Assembly (NCBI GenBank): GCA_947178445.1
Contig: CAMWYJ010000028.1
Span: 1-34,092, forward strand
Length of the DNA: 34,092 bases
Source: an uncultured Clostridium sp.
GTDB taxonomy: Bacteria; Bacillota; Clostridia; Lachnospirales; Lachnospiraceae
Direction: 5' to 3'
The position numbers and the translations under genes are program-made. Below are positions 16,134-24,365 of this stretch, one piece after another; positions within the stretch are counted from its first letter, which is position 1, and each line of letters begins with the position of its first letter. The notes under the pieces are model-generated. The model searched no databases and was not told the origin of the DNA. It saw nothing but the letters and a program-made list of their open reading frames with translations.

Positions 16134-18065
16134 CTAAACCTGCAGAGAACACATTTCATAAAATATTCCCTGTTTCTCCATCAGTTCCTCATAGGTTCCA
16201 TATTCAACAATTCCGCCTTCCCCAACCACTGCAATTTTATCTGCATTGCGAATTGTGGATAAGCGATGCGCCACAATCAATGTTGTCCTGTTTTTCACGA
16301 GTTTATCAATACTATCCTGAATCTTTTTCTCGGAAATAGTATCCAGAGCGGAGGTTGCTTCATCTAAAATCAAGATTTTAGGATTTCTTACAAATGCACG
16401 TGCAATGGACACTCTCTGTCTCTGCCCTCCCGACAGGTTTGAACCATGCTCTGTAATTTCCGTATCAAGCCCCCTTGGCAATTCCTTCACCAGCTCCTCC
16501 AGATTTGCAGCCTTTACCACCTCCTGCAAAAATGCCTCTGAAACGTCGTCTGCACCGTAGGTGATATTCTCCCGTATCGTTCCGGTAAACAAAATCGGAG
16601 TCTGTGGAACTACCGCAATATGCTGACGATAACTTTGCAGGTTGAAATCTTTCATATCCTTCCTATCAATGAATACTTTTCCCTTTGTGGCGCTGAAAAA
16701 TCCAATTACCAGATTAAGGATTGTGGTCTTACCTGCACCGGAAGCCCCTACAAAAGCGATTGTCTCTCCTGCTTTCACCTCAAAATTCAAGTGTTCAAAC
16801 ACCGGTGTTTCTGCATCATGAAACTGAAATGTTACATCCGAAAACAAAATGTCGCCTTTGACGTTCTTGATTTTCCTGCTTCCACTATTATCCTCCACGT
16901 CATTACACAGCAAAATATCTCCAACAGAGTTTACAGACTCCAAACCCTTTGAAATAATCGGAATTAATGTGATCAAACCGCTTACCTGATTCACAATTGT
17001 GCCAAAATAAGTCTGATACATTACCACATCTCCTGGCTGAATCTCTCCCTTTACTGCCAAATAGCCTGTAAATCCAAGACACAGCACCTGAAAAACCTGA
17101 AAGGATGCCCAACTGATAGAGCCAAAAAATGACTGCAGCATATCAAGCCGAAACCCCTCCTGTTCTACATTCTTAAGCTGGGAATGCAGTTTTCTTGTCT
17201 CAGTCTCTTCCAATGCATGTGCACGGGTAACGGGAATCAGCTCCACCATCTCCATTACCTTTACGGAAGTCTCCTCCATTTCTTTTCGGAACCCGTGATT
17301 TCTACGATTAATCTTATCCCGAAATGCAATCCGTATGAATACAGATACTGGAATCAGTCCTAAAAAAAACAAAAAAACTGTTATGGACGAACCAAATACT
17401 ACACAAAAGGCAACAACAATGTTAAAAACCATACTTAAGATGGTAATAAATACCTGGGAGGACAAATTCTGAATCTGTTCCACATCCCGCATCACTTTTG
17501 ACTGCAAACGCCCCGACTGTATTTCATTGTGATATGTAATCGAAAGCTGCTGCAGCTTCCTTACCATAGAGCTTCGAAGCTGGCATTCCACATCCCGGGT
17601 CACCCTTGCATAAAAATAGGTATGCCAATAATTTGTCAAAACATTTTGTAACACTAATAAACTCATCACCACTACATTCGCAAAGATGATGTGCATTGTC
17701 TGTTCATCCGGAGACGTGGCGGCATTGATAATATTTGCTGTCACAATTGGCAAAATCAGCACCGGCATATGCTTTATTGCAAAAAACAGCACAGACAGAA
17801 AAATCTTAAAATACTGCCCCCTGTAAATAGCAAGCAACGTCTTCAGGCTATGGTTCTTGTGCCGCGAAAAGCTTTCCAGCATACGTTTGTAATCCTCTTG
17901 TTCCTGCTGCAAAGTCTCTTTCCCTGTGTCTTTTCCCCTCGTATCCTGCTTTTCCAATCCTTCTGCCTGCTGAACCGCTTTTTGTTCTACATGCGGATTG
18001 TTTTTTATTTGTTCATCCTGCTGCCGGTTCGTCTTGCGCATACTTTTGCCCTGCCTTTTACACAT
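16134..18065 (-). CDS. ABC exporter, fused permease and ATPase (half transporter)
   Basis: 643 residues. A hydrophilic, Gln/Glu/Lys-rich N-terminal extension of about 75 residues precedes a type-I exporter membrane domain with about six TM helices (about 95-385) and a nucleotide-binding domain. Walker A GASGAGKT has Lys446, the signature is LSGGQRQ, Walker B ILILDE has the catalytic Glu569, and the switch histidine is in VAHRLS. All ATPase motifs are intact, so a homodimer can work. Substrates of this class are lipids, drugs or peptides, and the context gives no clue. The ATG follows AAGGTG at 6-nt spacing. A terminator lies immediately upstream, so it is transcribed separately from the DUF624 gene. 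The long charged extension is unusual but sits within families of this type. Confidence 0.93.
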   Translation of the reverse strand: MCKRQGKSMRKTNRQQDEQIKNNPHVEQKAVQQAEGLEKQDTRGKDTGKETLQQEQEDYKRMLESFSRHKNHSLKTLLAIYRGQYFKIFLSVLFFAIKHMPVLILPIVTANIINAATSPDEQTMHIIFANVVVMSLLVLQNVLTNYWHTYFYARVTRDVECQLRSSMVRKLQQLSITYHNEIQSGRLQSKVMRDVEQIQNLSSQVFITILSMVFNIVVAFCVVFGSSITVFLFFLGLIPVSVFIRIAFRDKINRRNHGFRKEMEETSVKVMEMVELIPVTRAHALEETETRKLHSQLKNVEQEGFRLDMLQSFFGSISWASFQVFQVLCLGFTGYLAVKGEIQPGDVVMYQTYFGTIVNQVSGLITLIPIISKGLESVNSVGDILLCNDVEDNSGSRKIKNVKGDILFSDVTFQFHDAETPVFEHLNFEVKAGETIAFVGASGAGKTTILNLVIGFFSATKGKVFIDRKDMKDFNLQSYRQHIAVVPQTPILFTGTIRENITYGADDVSEAFLQEVVKAANLEELVKELPRGLDTEITEHGSNLSGGQRQRVSIARAFVRNPKILILDEATSALDTISEKKIQDSIDKLVKNRTTLIVAHRLSTIRNADKIAVVGEGGIVEYGTYEELMEKQGIFYEMCSLQV

Positions 18066-18085
18066 TCTAACACCTTTTTCCTATT

Positions 18086-18126
18086 CTAAAAAATTCCCTC
18101 CGCCTAAGCCAGAGGGAACTTTTTAT
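18086..18126 (-). terminator. Terminator after the DUF624 gene
   Basis: TTCCCTC (18094-18100) and GAGGGAA (18112-18118) form a 7-bp stem, followed on the minus strand by six U residues. It lies 19 bp past the stop codon of the DUF624 gene and just upstream of the ABC exporter. Confidence 0.8.
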
Positions 18127-18144
18127 CCCATAAATTTTTCACCA

Positions 18145-19047
18145 TTATTTATGATCCGGGACATTTCCTGTCTCCAGTCCATGTTCCGTTGCCGAATTAT
18201 CTTCTCTCTCTTCCCCTGCCGGAATATCTTCTTCCTTCATTGCTGCTACTAAAGCCTGTTTTTCTTTAATTGAACGTTTCACCGGTTTGGCTGCTTTCTT
18301 CTCCTCTTTTAATTTTTCAGTCTCTTCCTTTTCCTCCTGCATCACTGCTACCCGGTCAAATACCTTTCGCGCTGTAAGGGAGGTTCCATATGCAAGCAGG
18401 GCAAACATCAGTAATAACCATAAATACCATGTGTTCAGTATGATAATCTCATATCCAAAAGAAAATGCAATGGTTGCAACCCATGCCACTGACATTTTAA
18501 TCCACGAACCGAGATTGCTGACAGCTAAGAAAAATGCATTCTTAAAGGTATTCCCTACTGTATTATCAAAATATGCCAAAAGTGGAAAGACAAATGGAAG
18601 AACCAGCGCAAAAACAACTCCTTCCACTACTAAGGCAACCGAATAAAAAGAAACCAGACCGCCCTCAAAATTACAGACATACGTATACTGCCCCCATAAA
18701 ATAACACACACACAGACAATAATCAACCAGGATATCGTCCCTCTTTTAAAATTCTGGCGAAACTCTATAAAATATTCCCTTACTACGGTATAATCGTCTC
18801 TTCTTTGAATCTTATACATCATTGCATATAATGCAGTAAATGCTGCTCCAATGGTAACAATCGGAATGCAGCTTATCACAAAAACAACATTTAGTGCAAA
18901 AAGGCATCCAAATATATCCATTCCTCGTTTAAGCTTTGACTCGTCAGGTTCTGCAGTCCCCCCCGGATTATCACTTTGTATATTTTCTTCTTGGTAATCA
19001 TAAGCTGCCAATATGACAACCTCCTTTTCTTCGTCTTTTTTAGCCAT
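18145..19047 (-). CDS. YesL-like DUF624 membrane protein
   Basis: 300 residues. After a charged N-terminal stretch of about 40 residues comes the DUF624/YesL core (about 42-215): MDIFGCLFALNVVFVISCIPIVTIGAA, the cytoplasmic RRDDYTVVREYFIEFRQNFKRGT loop and about five TM helices. The C-terminal 70 residues are highly charged and cytoplasmic. YesL-type proteins occur beside sugar ABC importers in Firmicutes and their function is not known. It follows the parvulin-like lipoprotein gene by 28 bp and shares its transcript; its own ribosome site is weak (AAAGG almost next to the ATG), suggesting translational coupling. A terminator follows. Confidence 0.88.
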   Translation of the reverse strand: MAKKDEEKEVVILAAYDYQEENIQSDNPGGTAEPDESKLKRGMDIFGCLFALNVVFVISCIPIVTIGAAFTALYAMMYKIQRRDDYTVVREYFIEFRQNFKRGTISWLIIVCVCVILWGQYTYVCNFEGGLVSFYSVALVVEGVVFALVLPFVFPLLAYFDNTVGNTFKNAFFLAVSNLGSWIKMSVAWVATIAFSFGYEIIILNTWYLWLLLMFALLAYGTSLTARKVFDRVAVMQEEKEETEKLKEEKKAAKPVKRSIKEKQALVAAMKEEDIPAGEEREDNSATEHGLETGNVPDHK

Positions 19048-19075
19048 GCCTTTTCTTTGCAGATGTCACATATTT

Positions 19076-20182
19076 TTAGTATATTCCATTATCCTTCATC
19101 CGCTGGCACAGGTTTTTAATATCAATCTTCGATAACTGCTCCTTATCTGCCTCTGCCTCCGAATATCCGGATGCACTTAACCAGTTTTGCTGCATCTGCG
19201 TCAGCATATTGTTTGCGGTATCGGATGCCGCATACTGAATGACATATTCCTTGTAATCCGTATCGTCCGGATTATCCATCCTGGCAATCATATAACCCGC
19301 TTCTGTCTCTATAATATCCGATATATCACCAGTATTCATATTTTCAATTGCCTGATTCAATTTGGCACTGTAAGCACCTTTGTAATTATGTTCTTCTCCG
19401 GAAGATGCAGAGATTCCATATTCCTCAATCAAGTCCTCTAACGACTCTCCTTCCAAAGCTCTCCTGTGCAGCTCCTCCGCTTTCGCATACTGCTCCTTCA
19501 TCTCATCCTCCGATAAGGAAATATATTCCCCATCATCATCTGTTTGCGCATTCCCCTCTTCATCATACCGGATACTTGGAAATAATGCATAGCTGAGACT
19601 ACAAAAGGTGTTATCAGCATATTCCTTCGAATACTGTTCATAGTAATCCTTTTTCATATCTTCTACTGCCTTATCCGTTAACGCAATGATATATGCCTGC
19701 TCCGTAAAAAGCTGTTTTACACATGCCTCATCAATTCCATACTCTGCAAGAAAATCTTTTCCAAAAAGCTCCATGTAATTGGCTGTATCCGTTTCTACCG
19801 CATCCAGATTCTCCTGTTTTACTTTGACATCCTCTGTGTTCAATGCAACGAGGTATTCCACAAGCTCCAGCCGCATCTGTTTAAGAACGGTATCTATTGC
19901 AGATGAATCATCAGAATCCAACATGCTGTCCGGATCCATTTGCTGCATATATAGATATTGTATCAGATAAAGATAAAACTCACTTAGTGTCACATCATAA
20001 TCATCTCCAAGGGACATGATAATGGTGCTTTTTGCTTCCTCTACAGACACTTTACCCTTCGATGCATTACTGCAGCCTACGCAGCCAAAAAGCATTGTTA
20101 CAATCAGTAATCCCACCAGCGACACACGCAGTCTTTTCTTTTTTCCCTGCATAAATTGTGAATGTTTCATCTTTTTTTTCAT
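19076..20182 (-). CDS. PrsA/SurA-like parvulin lipoprotein
   Basis: About 368 residues. A basic N-terminus, a hydrophobic core and the lipobox region LFGCVGC (about residues 32-38) mark it as a lipoprotein on the outer face of the membrane. The N-terminal helical part resembles SurA/PrsA chaperone lobes. The region about residues 220-325, with AEELHRRALEGESLEDLIEEYG and GDISDIIETEAGYMIARM, follows the PpiC rotamase pattern, but active-site residues are poorly preserved, so it may be mainly a chaperone. The ATG at 20182 is preferred to 20257 and 20194 because GGAG lies 6 nt before it. It follows the sugar importer terminator and precedes the DUF624 gene. It could fold secreted or surface sugar-binding proteins (inference). 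Confidence 0.8.
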   Translation of the reverse strand: MKKKMKHSQFMQGKKKRLRVSLVGLLIVTMLFGCVGCSNASKGKVSVEEAKSTIIMSLGDDYDVTLSEFYLYLIQYLYMQQMDPDSMLDSDDSSAIDTVLKQMRLELVEYLVALNTEDVKVKQENLDAVETDTANYMELFGKDFLAEYGIDEACVKQLFTEQAYIIALTDKAVEDMKKDYYEQYSKEYADNTFCSLSYALFPSIRYDEEGNAQTDDDGEYISLSEDEMKEQYAKAEELHRRALEGESLEDLIEEYGISASSGEEHNYKGAYSAKLNQAIENMNTGDISDIIETEAGYMIARMDNPDDTDYKEYVIQYAASDTANNMLTQMQQNWLSASGYSEAEADKEQLSKIDIKNLCQRMKDNGIY

Positions 20183-20233
20183 AATAATCTCCATTCCGTC
20201 TTCCCAGCTATTCCCGTAAATAGCAAAGAATAT

Positions 20234-20285
20234 ATAAAATAATAAAAGTGCAATCATACAATCACATTTTGTATAATCGCACTTC
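20234..20285 (-). terminator. Strong terminator after the sugar permease gene
   Basis: Arms 20283-20269 and 20261-20247 pair over 15 bp with two G-U pairs on the minus-strand RNA, with a 7-nt loop and a TTTTATTATTTT tail. It ends the sugar importer operon 37 bp after the MalG-type permease stop codon. Confidence 0.88.
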
Positions 20286-20321
20286 TATTAAAAAATGTCA
20301 ATATAAATCAACAAAATTTCA

Positions 20322-21188
20322 TTACTCCTTCACACCACCAAGTGCAACACCAGCGATGATGTACTTAGATAATGCAAAATATGCAACAATAATTGGTAAA
20401 ATCGCACATAACAGTGCTGTATATACCTGACCAAAGTCCTGTCTCTTATCATTTGCACGAATTGCTTCTGCATACATCGGCAATGTAGACAGCTGTCTGT
20501 TAGAACCTAACAAAATAGATGGTGTATACAAATTATTCCATGATGCAACGAATGCAAAGATTGCCTGTGTTGCCATAGCCGGTTTCATCAATGGCAGTGC
20601 AATCTGGTTGAATATGCTAAACTCGCTGCAACCGTCAATTCTTGCAGCCTCTACAACCTCAATAGAAAGACCATTTTCCATATACTGTTTCATAAAGTAA
20701 ACTGTAGTTGGAGCAGCAATCGCCGGTAAAATCATTGGCCAGAATGTTCCAAACATATGGGTAAGCTTCGTTACCTTAATCAAACCTACGATAGATACCT
20801 GTGTCGGAATCATCATGATACCATAAATCAGGCCCCATGCAAAGTCTCTTCCCTTAAAATTATATACAGTTAATGCATATGCTGTCAAAGAACCAAAATA
20901 AATCTGTAAAATCGTTGCCGGAACCGTAATAATCAGGGAGTTCCGAAATGCCTCAAACAAGGAGAATGTACTTACAATCTGATTGTTCGGGTCAAACAGA
21001 TTCTTAAAGTTCTCAAAGAAATGTGTACCTGGTATAAACTTAATACCTGCAGCAATATCTGCATGCCGCAATGTTGAGTTAATAATTAAGATATAGAAAG
21101 GGAGTACTGCCATAATACAAAAGATTATACAGATAACCATTCTGACAATCTTCGCTACACTACTTCCATTTTCTGCTGTATTATCCAT
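20322..21188 (-). CDS. Carbohydrate ABC transporter permease, MalG type
   Basis: 288 residues, full length for the COG0395 family. Six TM helices are expected, with the first at about 12-32. The cytoplasmic EAA loop that docks the ATPase is EAARIDGCSEFSIFNQIALP (about 180-200). It forms the inner-membrane channel with the MalF-type permease encoded 19 bp upstream; GGGAGG precedes the ATG. No ATPase gene is present, so a shared MsmX/UgpC-like ATPase encoded elsewhere must drive it, as is usual in Firmicutes. The gene is followed by a strong terminator. The substrate sugar cannot be read from the sequence. Confidence 0.95.
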   Translation of the reverse strand: MDNTAENGSSVAKIVRMVICIIFCIMAVLPFYILIINSTLRHADIAAGIKFIPGTHFFENFKNLFDPNNQIVSTFSLFEAFRNSLIITVPATILQIYFGSLTAYALTVYNFKGRDFAWGLIYGIMMIPTQVSIVGLIKVTKLTHMFGTFWPMILPAIAAPTTVYFMKQYMENGLSIEVVEAARIDGCSEFSIFNQIALPLMKPAMATQAIFAFVASWNNLYTPSILLGSNRQLSTLPMYAEAIRANDKRQDFGQVYTALLCAILPIIVAYFALSKYIIAGVALGGVKE

Positions 21189-21207
21189 AACTTTCTCTCC
21201 TCCCTTC

Positions 21208-22149
21208 TTAATTCTTCTTTGCTGTTGCTTTATAGAAAATCATGCTGACACATAACGTTACAAGGAACAGAATTACGGAATAGGCAGAAGCACGACCTAA
21301 ATTCTCTGTCGCACTACCAACAGAAGCATAATTCTTAATTAACATAACTACGGTTGTCGTTGACTTTACCTGTGTAGAGCCTACTGTTACAACCGGACCA
21401 CCCTTATTCAGCAACTGCGGGATATCATACATCTGCAGACCACCGATTGCAGAGGTTACCATCGTATACTGCAAAATTGGTCTTAACAGTGGTACTGTAA
21501 TCTTAAAAAACTGCTGTCTTGAGGTTGCACCGTCCACCATAGCTGCCTCATACAGAGATGGGCTGATACCTAAGATACCAGCAATCAGCACGATCATGGT
21601 ATTTCCATACCACATCCAGAACTGGATAAATGCGATCAAGAACAGAGAACCCCATCCTTTTTCCATAAATCCTGTCTGTGGTACAATTCCCATCTTTATA
21701 AATGCCTTTGTAAATACACCGTTGACATTGAAAAAGTTGTAGAACAATACCGCAATCGTTGCCGCAGTAATAATATTCGGCATATACATCATAACCTTAA
21801 AAGCCCCGGTTCCTTTTAGCTTGTTGCGGCTGTCCGTAAACCATGCAGCGAACAGCAAAGCAATCAGAATCTGAGGAATAAAATTCAATAACCATAATAC
21901 AACTGTAATCAGCAATGCCTGCCAGAATTCCCCCTGACCGGCGGCGCCAAATACATAATTCGTATAATTCCCTAAACCCGCCACTGTCGTCACTGCATTT
22001 CTACCAGCCTTCTGGTCATACATAAACGACTTGAAAATGGTATAAAGCAACGGGTAAAACTGGAATACAAAGAATGCCACAAAGAACGGTATCAGGAAAA
22101 TAATACCATATCTTCCATATTCGACTGTTTTTTTCTTCTCTTTATTCAC
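21208..22149 (-). CDS. Carbohydrate ABC transporter permease, MalF type
   Basis: 313 residues, full length for the COG1175 family. Six TM helices are expected, the first at about 15-35. The ATPase-docking EAA loop is EAAMVDGATSRQQFFKITVP (about 203-222). Partner of the MalG-type permease 19 bp downstream and of the binding lipoprotein upstream. The start codon is GTG with GGAG 9 nt before it. A long hairpin (22181-22228) lies in the leader between the binding protein gene and this gene and probably sets the lower level of permease expression. Confidence 0.95.
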   Translation of the reverse strand: MNKEKKKTVEYGRYGIIFLIPFFVAFFVFQFYPLLYTIFKSFMYDQKAGRNAVTTVAGLGNYTNYVFGAAGQGEFWQALLITVVLWLLNFIPQILIALLFAAWFTDSRNKLKGTGAFKVMMYMPNIITAATIAVLFYNFFNVNGVFTKAFIKMGIVPQTGFMEKGWGSLFLIAFIQFWMWYGNTMIVLIAGILGISPSLYEAAMVDGATSRQQFFKITVPLLRPILQYTMVTSAIGGLQMYDIPQLLNKGGPVVTVGSTQVKSTTTVVMLIKNYASVGSATENLGRASAYSVILFLVTLCVSMIFYKATAKKN

Positions 22150-22180
22150 GCCGTCTCACTCCCAATCCATTTTATTTTTA

Positions 22181-22228
22181 GTAAAACCATGCACCAACAT
22201 GCTTGCGCACATCGGTGCATAATTTTAC
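22181..22228 (-). promoter_or_regulatory. 22-bp intercistronic RNA hairpin with GCAA loop
   Basis: In the minus-strand RNA, positions 22228-22207 pair with 22202-22181 over 22 consecutive pairs, including five G-U wobbles, closed by a GCAA tetraloop (22206-22203, GNRA class). No U-run follows, so it is not a normal terminator. It starts 35 nt after the binding-protein stop and ends about 30 nt before the permease start. A role as mRNA stabiliser or RNase barrier for the binding-protein message is likely. Confidence 0.75.
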
Positions 22229-22262
22229 TTGCCAAGAATCCTTCTATTATAACAACTCCAGA

Positions 22263-23687
22263 TTACTCAACTACAATATAATCAAAGTTTGTCTTAACCT
22301 GATCCTTAATGTATTGGATAGCATCATCTAAAGATGAAATGTCGCCACTGTTGTAAGAGTTAGATGCCTCATCAACATATGATAAAATGTTACCATCAAT
22401 ATATGTTGACTGTACATTGATAGATGTTGCAGCATCTGAGAATGTCTGGAACGGATTCTGTCCGCCAAGAATATCTCTTGCACCAACACCATCAGCAACA
22501 AGCTTCTCAACTGCTGCCTTGTTGTTTACGAAATCGCCTGTCTCCTTAGAAAGGTTATACATGATATCCTCATCACAGCACATAGCATATACGAAGTATG
22601 CTGATAACTCCGGATTCGGTGTGTCAGCACCAACCATTACATAAGTACCGCCCCAGTAGTAGCTCTCAGGACCAGTAGTTGTTCTCCACTGACCGAAGTT
22701 CTTTGCATCTGAAGGACAGTTACCTTCCATAGAACCGATGAACCATGTACAGCCGAAGTAACCGAATACATTACCTTCTGCCATAGCACCCTGCCAATCA
22801 GCTTCCCACTGTCCAGCCTTGTTGGTGTAATCATTGTCATATAATACCTTAGCCTTCTCAATGTAAGAAGAAAGTGTATCATCTAACTTTAATGTCTCTG
22901 TTCCATCGCTAGCAACATCAACCCAAGGATTTGATCTCTGGTTTAATACAGGATACTTGATCTCGTTTGTACCAGATACCATCTTGTAGCCAGCACCCTT
23001 CATCTTCTCTGCTACTTCCATGAACTTATCCCAGTCAGAAATCTGGCTTGCTACCTCTGCAGGATCATCAGTTCCAAGTACCTCTGAAGCGATATCAGCA
23101 CGGTAAATGAAACATCCTGGTGTTGCCTGCCATGACAGAGCCTTCTGTGCTCCATTGTAGCTACCATAGTTAACTGTGTAAGAATATGCATTAGCATACA
23201 TGTCGCTTGACACACCGATGCTGCCTAAATCAGCAGTCTTGTCTGTCTCTGACCAAAGCTTTGCGATACCCTCATCAGCAAGGATGATAGATGGATACTT
23301 GTCACCACCATCAAGAGCGTTGTTTACAGCGTTCTTGTACTCATCAGACTGTCCACCAGCATTGATGTTAACGATCTCAATATAATCCTTCAGATCACCA
23401 AGCTGATTAAGAACACTGTTTACCTTGCCTTCACCATCTGCATCCCAAAGGTATACATAAATCTTCTTTGAATCATCCCAGCCATCTGTGCTAGGTGCTT
23501 CCATCTTGCCTGCATCAGTTACCTCATTGGTATCTGCTGCCGGCTCTTCACCTGCATCTGCTGGTGCTTCTGTAGTTGCATCATCACTAGCTGCTGGTGC
23601 TTCTGTAGTTGTATCACTTCCACAACCTACCATTAAGCTTGCAACCATTGTAGCTGCAAGAAGTCCACTTAATAATTTCTTTCTCAT
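22263..23687 (-). CDS. Sugar ABC transporter substrate-binding lipoprotein
   Basis: 474 residues. Signal peptide 1-21 with lipobox MVGC and lipid-modified Cys22, then a low-complexity Thr/Glu/Ala/Pro linker (about 25-70) and a class-1 solute-binding fold (SBP_bac_1, about 75-470). It sits on the outer face of the membrane and delivers a carbohydrate to the MalF/MalG permeases encoded next. GGGAGG lies 9 nt before the ATG. A near-consensus promoter is upstream and the region is less AT-rich than its surroundings, suggesting high expression. The linker contains a 20-nt direct repeat encoding TTEAPA. Which sugar is bound is unknown; no glycosidase or regulator gene accompanies the operon. Confidence 0.95.
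   Translation of the reverse strand: MRKKLLSGLLAATMVASLMVGCGSDTTTEAPAASDDATTEAPADAGEEPAADTNEVTDAGKMEAPSTDGWDDSKKIYVYLWDADGEGKVNSVLNQLGDLKDYIEIVNINAGGQSDEYKNAVNNALDGGDKYPSIILADEGIAKLWSETDKTADLGSIGVSSDMYANAYSYTVNYGSYNGAQKALSWQATPGCFIYRADIASEVLGTDDPAEVASQISDWDKFMEVAEKMKGAGYKMVSGTNEIKYPVLNQRSNPWVDVASDGTETLKLDDTLSSYIEKAKVLYDNDYTNKAGQWEADWQGAMAEGNVFGYFGCTWFIGSMEGNCPSDAKNFGQWRTTTGPESYYWGGTYVMVGADTPNPELSAYFVYAMCCDEDIMYNLSKETGDFVNNKAAVEKLVADGVGARDILGGQNPFQTFSDAATSINVQSTYIDGNILSYVDEASNSYNSGDISSLDDAIQYIKDQVKTNFDYIVVE
23559..23611. repeat. Direct repeat in the lipoprotein linker
   Basis: The same 20-nt sequence occurs at 23559-23578 and 23592-23611, 33 nt (11 codons) apart and in frame, encoding the Thr-Glu-Ala-Pro linker. 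It is probably a slippage or recombination product that adjusts linker length. Confidence 0.7.
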
Positions 23688-23792
23688 AGACTTTTTCCTC
23701 CCTTTAATTAAGTTGGTTTAAAATAAAAAGTTATATGTATATTACCATGGTTTACCACGATAACAATACCAATGTAATTAATTTCATTGACT

Positions 23793-23821
23793 ACTATATA
23801 ACATTTTGAATAATTTTGCAA
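23793..23821 (-). promoter_or_regulatory. Main promoter of the sugar importer operon
   Basis: TTGCAA (23821-23816) and TATAGT (23793-23798 read in reverse) are 17 bp apart on the minus strand. The leader is about 100 nt and contains a CCATGG-centred inverted repeat (23744-23758) that could be an operator. A second weaker pair, TTGTTA/TAATAT with 16-bp spacing (23766-23739), spans that repeat. Confidence 0.72.
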
Positions 23822-23945
23822 CCCTTTTTTTCGTCATTTTTGTACAATTCGTATGTAGCTAGTCATTTTTCATTGATTTCTCTAATTATTTTTAAAAATT
23901 CTTCTGCCCCCTCATACCTTGTACAAACGGTTTTTTATTATTTTC
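23822..23945. other. AT-rich non-coding stretch
   Basis: Together with flanking sites this belongs to the 450-bp gap between the sugar-binding gene and the small Feo gene. It holds the promoter at its lower edge and the feo terminator above 23946. A plus-strand open frame of 86 codons crosses it, but it has no ribosome site, is Phe/Ser/Leu-rich as random AT-rich DNA is, and overlaps both signals, so I do not call it a gene. Confidence 0.6.
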
Positions 23946-24008
23946 ACAAAAAACGGAACAGGTTTTTATGCTTTTTTATGTCTTATTTGCCAAAATCTGC
24001 TCCGTTTT
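23946..24008 (-). terminator. Terminator of the feo operon
   Basis: On the minus-strand RNA, 24008-23997 pairs with 23961-23950 over 12 bp (one G-U), closing a 35-nt loop, followed by a run of six U residues. It lies about 130 bp beyond the last small gene of the operon. The large loop makes it slightly unusual. Confidence 0.7.
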
Positions 24009-24140
24009 CCATTCGTCATTTTTACCAAATATTAAGTTATAATCCATTTTTATTCTTTGTTTTTAGTTTGTTTTAACTTTCTTTTTTATTTATTTTTTAT
24101 GATATCACTCCTCAACCATGAACAGTCATATCATATATCA

Positions 24141-24275
24141 TTAATGGCAACCTTTGCAACTTGAACAATCACCACCACATTGTATGGATTTTCCATTTTT
24201 CTTATCCCGGATCATACTAGCGACTGCCAGTGCCACAATTGCGACCACAATTGTTCCTACTATAACAGTTCCCAT
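24141..24275 (-). CDS. FeoB-associated Cys-rich membrane protein
   Basis: A 44-residue protein, short enough to be missed by gene callers. Residues 2-22 form one TM helix, followed by RDKKNGKS and a Cys-rich tail with four cysteines (C33, C37, C40, C43) in the pattern C-x3-C-x2-C-x2-C ending in His. GGAGG lies 8 nt before the ATG. It is the last gene of the feo operon, 90 bp after feoB. Proteins of this kind are regularly encoded next to feoB in Clostridia and may bind Fe2+ or an Fe-S cluster at the membrane. The role has not been shown experimentally as far as I know. Confidence 0.88.
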   Translation of the reverse strand: MGTVIVGTIVVAIVALAVASMIRDKKNGKSIQCGGDCSSCKGCH

Positions 24276-24365
24276 ACAAACACCTCCATAATATTACAAC
24301 TTTAGCTATGAGCAAAACTCTACTTTCTCAACTGTCTATTACAGCTTAATCATAAGCAGCACTTT

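Noticed and set aside
23816..24076. 86-codon plus-strand open frame upstream of the sugar operon
   Set aside because: Phe/Ser/Leu-rich as expected from T-rich DNA, no ribosome site, and it crosses both the importer promoter and the feo terminator.
24077..24140. Terminator directly after the small Feo gene
   Set aside because: An imperfect ATGATAT...ATATCAT stem exists, but it is followed by an A-rich run in the transcript. The better terminator is at 23946-24008.
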